NCBI RefSeq assembly: GCF_963678635.1
Contig: NC_087068.1
Coordinates: 36,715,436-36,779,435 of the forward strand
From: Symsagittifera roscoffensis
Lineage: Eukaryota; Xenacoelomorpha; Acoela; Convolutidae
DNA length: 64,000 bases
Direction: 5' to 3'
Below, in pieces: positions 10,623 to 21,099 of the stretch (positions are counted from its first letter, which is position 1; each line of letters starts with the position of its first letter). Position numbers and translations under genes: made by a program. The notes beneath the pieces were generated by a model, which worked only from the letters and a program-made list of their open reading frames with translations, did no database searches and was not told the DNA's origin.

Positions 10623-11344
10623 TCAGTACTTTACTGCCATATCCTTGTTCCCGATACAGCACTCCGCAAATGGCAACTTATGAGGCATCAGTGAGGAGAA
10701 AAAAATGCCTCTCTCTGTGGGCATGCCTAGCACTGGGGCCTCGCACAATTCCAGGCTAACGTTCTCGAAGGCTTCCTGAACTCGTTCATTCCACTCGAAC
10801 TTCTTTCTTTTGTTGCGCATTAGCTGCTGCATCGGGTAGACTTTGTTCACGTTTTCCCGAGACGCTTCCTGTCTCTTCTGGGGGCCTTCCATGTTTACAC
10901 GGCCTCCACCGCTTCAGGATTCGACATCACTTCATGCTTATCCACCATTCTTCTCACGTATTTTATTGAGTCCATATGGATCTCGCACTTCGAGGTTTTG
11001 CATTTCGAGCCAGCTTTCCTTATGCAGTCCAAAACTTCATCAATTCTGCCAACATGGTGGATCAAGAAAGGTCTTGCTAACCTTATGTCATCTACGTTGC
11101 ACATCATTAAGTTCCCATACTTCATTGTGATGCTACTCAAGTGCTGAGCCATGATTCTTTGTAAGGTCGCCGTTGCATTGCACCATCCGAAGGGCATTCT
11201 TTTCCACTGGTAAAAGTCCAACTCACACGCAAATCCTGTCTTCTCTCTATCTTTTTTCCGCAAGGGAAACTGCCAGAAGGCAGACGCCATCTCCAATGTG
11301 GTTAAAAATTTTCGAGAGGCGCTCATATATACGTGGTATGGCAT
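10623..11344 (-). pseudogene. Reverse transcriptase and start of RNase H (Ty3/gypsy)
   Basis: 10895-11344 encodes TTLEMASAFWQFPL (motif A region, usually LDLxxxFWQ), RMPFGWCNATATLQRIM (motif B region) and NVDDI at the catalytic motif C, where YVDD would be expected. The next frame (10623-10892) contains FEWNERVQEAFENV and the RNase H entry region, but the usual TDAS Asp is not kept. Motif changes and frame breaks indicate a dead copy. Confidence 0.85.
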
Positions 11345-11598
11345 GCGCGTCCTTTATAGTAACCGCGTTTGTGTAGCAAAAGTCTCAGCAGAATCTCAGT
11401 TGTCCTCCTTTCTTCCTGGCCACTATGACCCCTCAGCTGACTTCGAGGACCCCATCACGTCGTATTGGAGCAGTATTTATTTTTCTGCTCGGCACGCCTC
11501 CGTATTGTGAGGTGCCATGCTCCTCGCTTCTTCCCCCTGTGGAGGACGACACCTTTTTCAAGTTCAATCTCGTGCTCGACAAAGTTACAAAAACCATG

Positions 11599-11946
11599 TC
11601 AGATTTTTGTTTCGAAAAACGTCTGCATCCGATTCAAAACTCCCTCTAGCATATCAGTTTCTGCTTCCCGTATCTTACCTTTTGAATGCTCTATCTCTGG
11701 TAGAACTGGGTTGTTAGATTCTAACTCATATGACGGGGGGAGTTGTTCCGGAAAACTTGAGCAGTTCGGTAAGCCGCCAACTGTTTCAGACCTCATTGAA
11801 ACCATTTTATTGGATTTCAATTTATCAATTTCTTTTAAAATCAGATCTTCAATTGCATAAGTCGCACAGTTTATCACTCGATACTTCTTCTGGTTTGGCT
11901 TTTCTTCATAGTCAGTGCTTATTGGCAAAGCAAAATTAAGTTTCAT
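11599..11946 (-). pseudogene. Protease-RT connecting region
   Basis: A 115-codon frame between the protease and RT remnants. It contains YRVINCATYAIEDLILKEIDKL and a Glu/Pro-rich tail. Position supports a pol linker; no domain recognised. Confidence 0.45.
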
Positions 11947-12186
11947 TCCACGCTGGATTTAAACCGGTGTGTCTAGTGCATTCAACAATACACTCACAGG
12001 CAGCCTGTTTCGTGAAACGGAGAAGCTCCGGCCTAAAACTACTGATCTTCGACTGTTGGGATTCGGTATTAGGCAAACTTGCTTGTTATAGCACAAGGGG
12101 TTATTGCTGCCACTACCCTCCTAGGCTGTAGTTTTACCTCTCTGTCCAAAAAACAGGTATCTTTTACTCAACACTTTTTAACCTAT

Positions 12187-12486
12187 TTATTGGTCGTTTA
12201 ACATCTTTCCTGTTATTGGTGATCTCCCTGCCACATAGACTGCTCCGCGATTGGCGGCTGCCAGTCTTAAGTTCGTGGGTGACAGGTCTTTCCTTGTGGA
12301 ACCCATTATCTCCCATGTTATTAACGGTATCACACTGACTACCACTCCTGTTTCTAGGAGTCTTGTGACTCCTATCTTCTTTCCATCAGTGTATAGAAGT
12401 TGTGCAGTGTAATGAGTCGCTAACATTGTATTGAGTTCGTCGCTCTTCACAACGTTAATGAACTTTGAAGCTGCTGCCAAGCTCAT
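12187..12486 (-). pseudogene. Retroelement aspartic protease remnant
   Basis: The sequence LLETGVVVSVIPLITWEIMG matches the active-site region of retropepsins, with LETG in place of the catalytic DTG. The Asp to Glu change argues that it is inactive. It lies upstream of RT on the same strand, as expected. Confidence 0.75.
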
Positions 12487-12597
12487 TCTACTTGTTCACG
12501 ATTCGAGTCAGGGCTTCTTCCACCGATAACCCGTTGTCGACCAATGACGTCACCAGTGGTGGCGTCACCTTAATTGTGACAGGCAGTTTGTGGCTAG

Positions 12598-13384
12598 TTA
12601 AAACTCGCTCGGCCTCTCTCTGTCTTTAAAGTCTTGGTACTCCGCCGGCAACTCTCTCAGTTTCGTCCCTGGCCTGGTGACTGAGACTTTAGTAGCTTCA
12701 GCATGCGTCCCAGAAATGGCTGTTGTCACTACAATCCTGCATCCCATTTGAAGCCGTGTTAATTGTTCTGACAGTACCAAACTGATTGGGGTTTAACTGA
12801 TTGCTAAAGCTCATCAGCTTCTTTGTTATCGTCGCCCTCTTCCTTATTGTCAATCGCGTCACCAGTTACTACTGCCATGGTAGATGAGAAAAATTTTTCT
12901 TTAGTATTTTTCAATCTTTTCGAGAATGAAAAAGACGTGCCGGCTTTACCTGAATCCCGCTGTATTATCGTGTGGTCAGTAAATGAGACCTCGCTGGTTT
13001 TTCAATCGAAAAATTGAACATTTCGAACTTTTCTTCTCAATCAGGAGTACCGGTCAAAGTACTAAAGTCCTGTCTTTCTCGAGCAGATTCAAACTTTTTT
13101 TTTGCTAGTCGACTTGTCCCTTCCCCCTCGGTTCCACTTTCCACTGGATCCTCGTCGTGAGAGGGACTCCGATGTATCTCAACTTCCAATGTCATTCGTT
13201 TGTCTTGCGAGACTTTCTGACTCCTCGTTTTGACCGTTGCGCCTGAAGTTTTCTTCCCCTTCTTTTTCCGAGCCTCCTGGGTTCTTTCCACGAAAGGATC
13301 GTTTATCGTATTTCTCTTTTTCTTTGGTATAAATTTCCAAGATCTATCACTCAGCTTAGGTATCCTAGACTTGTCTACACTCAT
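12598..13384 (-). pseudogene. gag-like region of the reverse copy
   Basis: The frame at 13037-13384 is 115 codons from an ATG, very Lys/Arg-rich at its start (e.g. KKKRN, KKKGKK) and then acidic. A second short frame lies at 12598-12780. Position at the element's 5' end suggests Gag. No CCHC zinc knuckle or major homology region is visible. Confidence 0.5.
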
Positions 13385-13399
13385 ATTAACCTACTTCTA

Positions 13400-16234
13400 G
13401 TTGTTCACTCACTTGATTCGCTTGCAATTGCATTGTTGTTTAAACTAACAAGTGACCACCAGTCTGAATATTTTATCACAGTACAACGTATCCTCAGTTT
13501 TATGCACAGCAATGGAATAGGGATTAGCAGATAAATTTTTAGCCCAGTCGCATGATGTTAATTTTTCTGAGAGATAGTTTACTCACTATTCGATTGATAA
13601 AAAAATTTATTCAACTTGAAAAAGAAAAAAAACATTGTATTTGCGTTGCGATTGGTCGGTCGCATTTTGATGATCGACCACATTTCTAAACAAGGGCTTT
13701 CTTTGTTTAGTGCCGCACTAAACAGGCAAACTCTGAGGGCATTAGTCTTTCTCTCAAGGGGCAACTATTGCACTCAGCAAATTTTGTATTACCTGTTTGC
13801 CTTTGGGTTGCCTGAGTTAGACCTACAAAAACTCTCAAGATAACAAATTCTCTCAAAAAAAACACATTCGGATTCTAAGTCAAAATAATCCAGTTTTGTG
13901 TTTCTGTTATCAATTTGAATTTGAGCCGCGAATCGCTGGGTTTAATTTTGTATTAGTCTTATTTTATTGTCTTTTGTCTTTTTTTAAAGGCATGTCACCA
14001 GTGCAGTCAATGTTTTCTCGCCTTTTTCTGTAACCTATTTGTCCTAAATACCTATTGTAAATCCAGCTAAAATCTTTTTTTTTCTTTTTCCAAATTTCGT
14101 ATTGTTTCGTATACATGCGTATTGAGGTTCCTCCGATTACGTTCGCAAATGTATGTAAGATGGCTGTTTAGGGAGTCTTCAAGATTGGCAAGAGTAAACG
14201 TTCTCCATTGGTACCCTTCCAAGTTGGCAAAATGGGAAACTTCCGAGTTGGAACAAATGGGACCCTTCCGAGTTGGCAACAATAAGAACCTTCCGAATTG
14301 GCAAAAGCAGGACCCTTCCAGATTGGCAAAAATGAGACGTTTCCGCATTAGAAAAGTGGGACCCTTACGGATGGGCAAAAACGGTACCGTTTAGGATACG
14401 GTTTCAGAATTCTATTTTGCAAAATTTACTAACTAGGAAGGGTTCGCTTTGAATTTGGACCCCTCCGGATTGAAGCTAAGCTGTTTACTTGACATTCTCC
14501 CTCAGCTGAGAGGGGTCTAATAACAAGCCTATTTTCGACTTCGTTGCTGATTTCAATATTCTCTAACCCTTCTTCACAAAACAAAGTAAAATAGTCTTGC
14601 TGAAACGTTGCTACCACTCGGTAGGGGTATAAGGGCTTTTTAAAAAGTATATTAAAACCGTGAAGAGTCTCCCTTCAAAACCTGTCGTTCTGTTAAAAAC
14701 GGTGTAAAATGTTTTATATTTGTTTTTTTTTTGAAAAAACGATTAGCTCACGTTTACTCGTTTCATTTTTCGATTTAATGGTACTAAATAAAATTACTAC
14801 TCCAGAGGTTCTCAAGTTATAAAACGAAACGGCTTTCGTCCGATCTCAGAAAATTTTTTCTTACGTATAGGTTCCGCTTTACATTTTCCTCAATTTTTGT
14901 CCTATTTGTCTAAAAATTGTTGATCCGAGCTCGAAAAACCTATACTCTTGTAGTTGAAGGCCAAAAAAAAATCAAAAAGATTTTAATTAAAAAAATTCCA
15001 AACACAATTCAAATTGGACCCCTCGGATTGATGAATCTACTGAGTCAAACTCGTTAAGTCCAATTTCACTAAGACCAGGAAGATTACCGGTAAACGGGTA
15101 CTAAAACTTGTCGATTCGCTAAACTATCTTATCCGAACAACATTTTTTTGCACTAAATCCAAAAATTTTTGTTTTCTTGCGTTTCGTTTTTCCAAAATTC
15201 GAGAAAAAATGGATCAAAACATTTAAGTTATTCTAACAATATTCGGACTAAATTCAACCAATTCCTCTTGTTATATTTGTTAAATTACGACCTAATTCAC
15301 TAATTTAGCGCTTTTTTCCTCTTCAAATATTTTGGACTTCTCAAAAATTGAGTTTTATGGGGGGATCAAACTATTATCATTTTGACCCTTAAAACTGTTT
15401 ACAATCTTTTTGGTTGAAAACGGAAAACGAATACTAATACGAGTAGTATAAGTAATAGTACTAATAGTAATAAAACTCTCCGGGGCTGTTCAAAATCCGA
15501 AATAAGGTGCTGAACTCGGAAACTTGCAACTAGGCGAAGGGTCACTACAGTGAAGGCACCGTCGAGCGCCCCACAGATTGATATTGTGTTTTTCTGTACC
15601 AAAAATGATACATAACCTTTAACGATACCCAACACTCAATTTATTTTTGTTGTCCATATGATCCTTCCTACTGCTCTTGCACTGCTGGATCGGTGTTTCA
15701 TTTCAATCACTTGAACCTTCAAGAATAAGTGCAAAAGAGCATTAATGTGTTCAAATACTCAAACAACCCTACAGTACAGGCTCAAGAAAAGGGCTACAGA
15801 TTTATTGTAACTCTCTTATTTTATTAAAAATTCATCGAACAACAAAAAATGGGAAAGTCAGATCGCATCTCAACTGGAGGATGTTCTCTACCGACTTTAT
15901 TTTTTTTTCTTTGCTTATATGTATCCAAAAAAAGATTGATTTTCTGTTTTTTCTTAGGTCAAAACTATTTTTTGTTTGGTTTCCGGTATATTTTCATTTT
16001 TTTGGTCATATAGCGCTTTAAAAATAACGGAACGGCTTATACCCTTCATGATACATTTTTTTTTGGTCTGAACTAGGGTAAAAAGCTAAGTCTGGAAATC
16101 TTGAAGACTTTCGCGTTCCTTATCACCCTTCCTGCTCTTCATTAGGAGGCTTATTGAGAACATCCGCTCGCCGCAGAGTCCTCTCGTTAATGTACTTGTC
16201 GATCATGATTTTACGAATAACACACAGGAGCGCC
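13400..16234. other. Long leader of the reverse LTR element, no gene
   Basis: About 2.8 kb between the gag-like start and the LTR-like sequence. Apart from the 25-bp repeat there are only short chance frames and A/T runs. Confidence 0.4.
14183..14395. repeat. Tandem repeat, ~25 bp unit, about 8 copies
   Basis: Successive units of the form GACCCTTCCGAGTTGGCAA plus ~6 bases, diverged from each other by a few bases, with 24- and 25-base spacings. Related single units occur at ~14455 (GGACCCCTCCGGATTGA) and ~15016. It lies in the leader of the reverse LTR element. Confidence 0.8.
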
Positions 16235-16980
16235 ATTAAAGCACATACATAACATTCGCCCGGAAGTACATACCGACGGCATTTAAAGCTAGATTTGAAA
16301 ACGACTGGCTAGCGTTTAAATAGAGCCTTACGTGTTTTTCTGTCTCTGCCATAGCCAATTCAATGTAGTTGCCATAATATTGGGTCGACAAAGTCATTAA
16401 AATTTAAAGGTTAACGGCGGAACCGCTCAAATTAACTTAGTTACACGCAAAATAGTGAGCTCATGGCAAGGTCTCTGTATCTCCAGACCACGAGGTCATT
16501 CCTAAAATCAGGGCTACTAAATTATTATTATTTTACTATTGTTTTTAATCAGTAGGTTAAATCATCCTAACCATCGGAGATGGATCGACCCATTCCCTCA
16601 ACTCGTAGCTTCTCATTACTTGAAAATGGATTTGATGTTAAATAAACTCAATTCAGGCCATTCCGGGAAGTTAAAAGTTGTTATAAAACAGTATACAGTT
16701 TTTCTCCGAGACCTCTTCGATTTTTCGAATCCGCGTGAAGAAATGTCTGCTTCACAATCCGGAAGGGTGTTAACTTCTCCCGTTAGCCTTCCTGGTTCGC
16801 GGGCTATGTCCAGTATTGACTGTAACTGTACAATCGTTACAGTTCGGAGCGTATTCATCTCAAGATCTAGTTCAGTTTTTTTGTGTAGTTTTTTATCTCG
16901 ACGCTCTCTGTCTGCTTTTTGTGACCAGCGAAAATTGCCATTCTGATTTCGATTTTCGCGCTTTTTAAGTGGTCGCAAAA
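16235..16980 (-). repeat. LTR-like sequence of the reverse copy
   Basis: In reverse complement it follows the + strand LTR at ~4080-4823 through many matching blocks: GAGAAGCTACGAGTTG, GACCTCGTGGTCTGG, ATGAGCTCACTATTT, GCTAGCCAGTCGT and the end CCGGGCGAATGTTA. The similarity stops at the same terminal GCGAATGTTA. The 5' ~180 bases of the LTR were not recognised. A 120-codon frame at 16616-16978 lies inside it and is probably chance. Confidence 0.65.
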
Positions 16981-17560
16981 ATATAATCGTTGCGTGTCAC
17001 GCACGCTCAAATCGAAAAATTAAAAAATATGCATGTCAGTTCAAACTGATTCTTCCTAGTTGTTTCAGTTTATCAAATAATTACGTTAGTCCTCAAATTA
17101 ACACATTGTAATTTCAAACTTCTTGAACTAAATTTCTTCGGTAACATACAATTTCCAGGTCACTCAGGTCACTCTTTGTTCTACACTTTTCAATATTAAA
17201 AGTAGGCTTTTCGGTGCAACGCAAATTGTAGTCAGTGGTCTTGAAGATAATAAAAGTCCAAGTACCAAAACCCTGTTTCTCATTGATGTAAGAGTTGAGA
17301 CCAGGTCTACATAATCGAAATGCTTTTCCATAGGGAGAAGCCCACATTTCCGAAGCTTTTCTTCAAGAGTATCCGTCGTTATCCTTTTGTAACACGCGAG
17401 AGCTAAGTGTTCATTTCTTTGAGATTAGTCTGACTCGGATACCACACGGGCAAAAAATACCACTTGGACCTTTGTGGCTGAAGGCGCACTGAAAGGCACA
17501 ACACGACGCAGAGAATAGCATATTTCATAGCAGTTTTTATTTTAGCAGTAATATGCTTCT
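16981..17560. other. No feature recognised
   Basis: AT-rich sequence between the LTR-like block and the non-LTR RT remnant; only short frames. Confidence 0.3.
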
Positions 17561-17564
17561 TCTA

Positions 17565-18567
17565 TTTCAAAGTGTTGTCGACTATGAGTCCCAGATCTTT
17601 GACTGTGCTACCGTCTGAAACAACATAGTCTCCAAGATTTAGAAAATGCGGAGTTGGTAATTTGTGCTTCTTGGCAAAATGAACAAAAACACTTTTCTTC
17701 TTGTCATCCCATTCGTGACTGCCCCTTCCACGCACCGATCAACACCAGCTTGTATCTCAAGGAATGAGCTCATAACTTGCTATCATCAGCGAACAAAAAC
17801 ATGATAGAATTAAAATACTGCTCTAGCATATCATTAATAAAAAAAACGAATAACATAATGCCAATATTCGAGCCCAGTGGTACACTCAGAACATGTAAAA
17901 ACCAAAGAGGGCACCAATAATTATGACACATTGTGGACAGTCTTTAAGAAGATAAAAGACGCAAGATAATTCCGCCAACACCGAAGTTTCTAAAATTTTG
18001 TAATAGCACATGATGAGGCACTTTGTCTAACGGTTTGCAAAAATATAATTACACCTCAAACGTTTTTGAGTTTTCATCTAATGATTTCTGAATGTGATGG
18101 AGATAAAGTACAAGTTGTGACTGCCAAGAAAATTTACAAGTAAAGCCAAACTGTTTATGGGTCAGAAACGAAAGTAATGAATTTGTTATACAGAACGCGT
18201 TCAAACTTGAGAGAAATTAGATAAAAAACTGATATGACGCTAACAGCTTCTAACATTCTTTTTGCCAGATTTGAATGGGTTACTCGCAGTTGTCCACGTT
18301 GGCAGCGAAGAGTTAGTACACATGAAAAATGCGATTATCTGCATTCTCGCGTATAAACAAACCCGGGATGGAGTCTAAACCAATACCAAGTAAAGTTAAA
18401 TTTAAAGCTGCGTTAACTTCTTCAAAACTGAATTGGATATCACTGGAAACGCCAGGACTGAGATCTGTGAATTTACCACCAGATCTGCTGAATATATCAG
18501 CAAAGTGATCGTTGAAAACTGTTGCAATAATGTAATTACAGCAAAAAGTAGAGACTCTTGACACCAT
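17565..18567 (-). pseudogene. Non-LTR retrotransposon reverse transcriptase remnant (CR1/Jockey-like)
   Basis: Reading right to left: the frame at 18313-18567 has FNDHFADIFS and FSFEEVNAALN, typical of the region just before RT domain 1 of CR1/Jockey-type elements. Near 18000-18040 the strand encodes KPLDKVPHHVLLQNF (usually AFDKVPHxxLLxKL). Near 17770-17900 it encodes VPLGSNIG...FINDML...FADDSKL, with the FADD catalytic motif, and near 17575-17630 VKDLGLIVDN. The order is right for one RT, but stops and shifts interrupt it. Confidence 0.8.
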
Positions 18568-19374
18568 GGACTTTGGATTATGACTGGTTTGATTGATTAA
18601 TTTGATAAGAGCGTAGCAGTCAGAAGTCTTGCGTTTCTCCGGTGAAGTTTTTTGTGGAAATAACTTTGCCTACTCGCTAGATTCTTAGGCTGCTTTGCAC
18701 AGTCTGGTGACGGTACCGTCATCAATTTTGCTGTGAAGACTGCGCAAAGACCTGCGTGTAACAAGATTGCGTGTAACAGTTATGGCGTTCATGCGTAACA
18801 GCAACATCAGTCCCACTCAAAGCAACAACATACAATCAGTTGCAACAGCACGTATCCTTGAAATCATCGAGCCTTTCAATTCGAGATTATGGGTAATTTT
18901 GTACTTCCGATGAAGAGGAACCCGGGGATCATCAAAAGCCTTCTGGATTTGAAAACAAAAAACCTTAGGATAAAATAGGGGCGGAAACATTTGTTATCAA
19001 AAAGAAGCAACAGGCACGCTTAGTTCTAGACGAGATTTCAAAAATCCATCCCTCTTCTGTCCTCAAGATTAATTCATGCAGACGATATAAAGAAACAAGC
19101 AAGATATTCGAAAAGTTGTTTCTACGAAGCGTTCGAAAACCACGAAATGAAAAATCAAAATTGTTAATCAATTTTCAATCTTGATTTTGTAGCTTCTGAG
19201 ATTTTTTTCTCGGAGCGGCAAAGCCAGTATTCAAAAGGTGTTCGCACGTTTACTTGGAAAATGGATTTTCTTGCAACTTGCTGTTGTAGCTTCTTATGTT
19301 TTTTTTAATCTTGGAGCGGCGAAGTGAGTTTTAGTGAATTATTTTTCTGAGATAAACCCCCTGAGGAGAAATCT

Positions 19375-19536
19375 ATGCGCCGTAAAGGCACAGCATTGGT
19401 GAGTGACCCCATCGAACTTTGGGAATGTAAAGTGTGCAAGGTTACATACGGAAACCACACAGACGAAGTGATGGAATGCGATTGTTGTCGTGAAAATTGT
19501 GTAATCTCGTTTTGTGCGTTTGCTGCCCTGAAATAA
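19375..19536 (+). CDS. Short Cys-rich ORF, PHD-like finger (non-LTR ORF1 remnant?)
   Basis: A 53-codon ATG frame with paired cysteines: WECKVC, then VMECDCC, ENC and ISFC. This is the first half of a PHD- or RING-like zinc-binding pattern. CR1-type elements can carry a PHD finger in ORF1, and downstream + strand sequence (19,860-20,750) has Arg/Lys-rich and endonuclease-like scraps, so an ORF1 remnant is likely. Its 3' end forms one arm of a large palindrome. Confidence 0.4.
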   Translation: MRRKGTALVSDPIELWECKVCKVTYGNHTDEVMECDCCRENCVISFCAFAALK

Positions 19537-19780
19537 TAAATGACCCATTATTGAAAAACATGGCTACCAAGATGACCGAATTCTACAAGTTTATAGTTGG
19601 CCAGTGACTTAACGTTGGAAAACATGAACACCTTTTTGTTCATGTTTTCCAATGTTGAGTCATTAATCAACTATAAACTTGTAGAGAACAGTCATCGGTC
19701 ATCGAGCTGCCAAATGTCTCAATTTTGATACCTTTATCGGCTCAGGGCAGCAATCACACAACACGAGATTACAATTTTTT
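19493..19780. repeat. Large imperfect palindrome (~290 bp)
   Basis: The inner stem at ~19591-19685 pairs CTACAAGTTTATAGTTG with CAACTATAAACTTGTAG and TGGAAAACATGAACA with TGTTCATGTTTTCCA around a 6-base loop. Outer arms also pair: 19493-19531 (AATCTCGTTTTGTGCG...GCTGCCCTGA) with 19741-19780. The middle part has gaps. Confidence 0.8.
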
Positions 19781-19859
19781 AGCTGGAGCAACCCATGGAA
19801 GCTTCGATGAAAAGACAGGAGTTTGAGGGGAAGCTAAATGTCGGAAAGTCAAGCCTCTG

Positions 19860-20750
19860 AAAAAAATCTTAAAAGAAGCAACTGAGGAAGAAATGCGCGA
19901 GGAAGTTAGACAGAATCGAAGGAAGAAAAATCTCATCATTTAGAGAATAAAGGGAGTACGGCGAAGGAAATGAAAACCAGAAAAAGCAAGGATGAAAGTT
20001 TGCTTGAAAATCTTTCGTCAAGTATTGACATAGTAGGTGAAAGTTTGTGAAAACGTTATGAAAGGTAAAAAATTTGTGAAAGATAGTAGCCAAATGAAAA
20101 CCCACTATCAATTTGGGTCAACGCTGAACAGGATAATGTTGATTTAACTCAAATACATGCAATTGTGAAAAAAGTGGATGTTGCAAACAAAAATCTCATC
20201 ATTAGGCCCGATCGAAGTTTGAAAGAAAAAGAAGAAGGACAAAAAATAGTTACGAGAGCAGGAAAAAAATCAAACAGCAAAGAAAAAGGGAAAATTGTGG
20301 TTCCGTTTTGAGGATTGCTCAACAAAAAATTCAAGAAAAAAACTTAGAAGCAAAAAAATTATATTGCTGGTGCTTTAAACTTGACAAACTATCAAAGAAG
20401 AATAAAATGAGTTGGTAAAAGAATTGATGGTGTAAGTTACCAACCGGATGTAGTTGCTTTAGTTGATGCTTAACCAAAAATCTCGAAAACTATTCAGAAC
20501 CCAGTTTGGCCCAAAGTTATAAGCTGTCATTTAGATTCAATTAACATGAATCGAATTACACCGGACGGTTAAATTTTGAAGTTCGATTAGACAACAACAA
20601 ACTGATCTTCAAGAAATGATAGTATGCGACCTTGCCATCGGTGGAAAAATCAATTGCCCACCAATTGTCTTCCAGAGTTCAAATTCAAAAGAATTGAATA
20701 ACAATTTTTTGTTTCGACTAGTCTGAAAAAAATATAAAGGACCATGTAAC
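19860..20750 (+). pseudogene. Non-LTR element scraps: ORF1 tail and endonuclease start
   Basis: The + strand encodes EEMREEVRQNRRKKNLII (19890-19940), like the charged coiled-coil end of non-LTR ORF1 proteins. Near 20370-20470 it encodes GALNLTNYQRRIK and SYQPDVVALVDA, resembling the start of an apurinic endonuclease domain (NARSLxxK...PDVIALTET). LQEMIVCDLAIGGK near 20600-20650 fits the ESxxVDLK region. Stops interrupt each. Confidence 0.45.
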
Positions 20751-21099
20751 ATAAAATCACATCTTCGTCAAAATGACCATATTCTCATAGAAAAAGACTT
20801 ATCATTGAAGTTATAAAACTGGGAAAATTAACCGACAGAAACAAGGATAAAAAAAGTGAGAACTCGAAAAAAAATAATTCAAATCTAAAATGGGGTTGAC
20901 CTAATAACTAGCTGATTGATAGTACCTTTAATTAAAGTTTCAAGAAATTGAGCATGCCAGATGAAAAATACTGTGGAAGTGACGAATAGGTGGAAAAAGT
21001 TGCATTCAAGAAAAAAATCTAGAACCCGATTGCAATGGGTAAACCACAAGGGTAAACATGAAGGCAAAGCCATGAATTTTCCGATTTCAGTTCAAACTG

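Larger units (their letters stand above)
5200..16980 (-). mobile_element. Decayed SGNH-type Ty3/gypsy-like LTR element, reverse orientation
   Basis: Reading right to left: LTR-like sequence (16980-16235), a ~2.85 kb leader with a 25-bp tandem repeat, a basic gag-like N-terminus, protease, RT, RNase H, integrase with C-terminal domain, a long post-integrase region, an SGNH remnant and a remnant of the second ORF that stops after about residue 470 of its intact relative. Every frame is interrupted by stops and shifts. It lies tail to tail with the better preserved copy at 1-4823. The domain order is that of Ty3/gypsy (RT before integrase), with the two extra frames where an env gene would be. 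Confidence 0.75.

Noticed and set aside
14183-14395. CRISPR-like array
   Set aside because: Units are contiguous and diverged without unique spacers, in a eukaryotic retroelement leader.
16616-16978. 120-codon minus-strand frame
   Set aside because: Lies wholly inside LTR-like sequence and has no recognisable domain.
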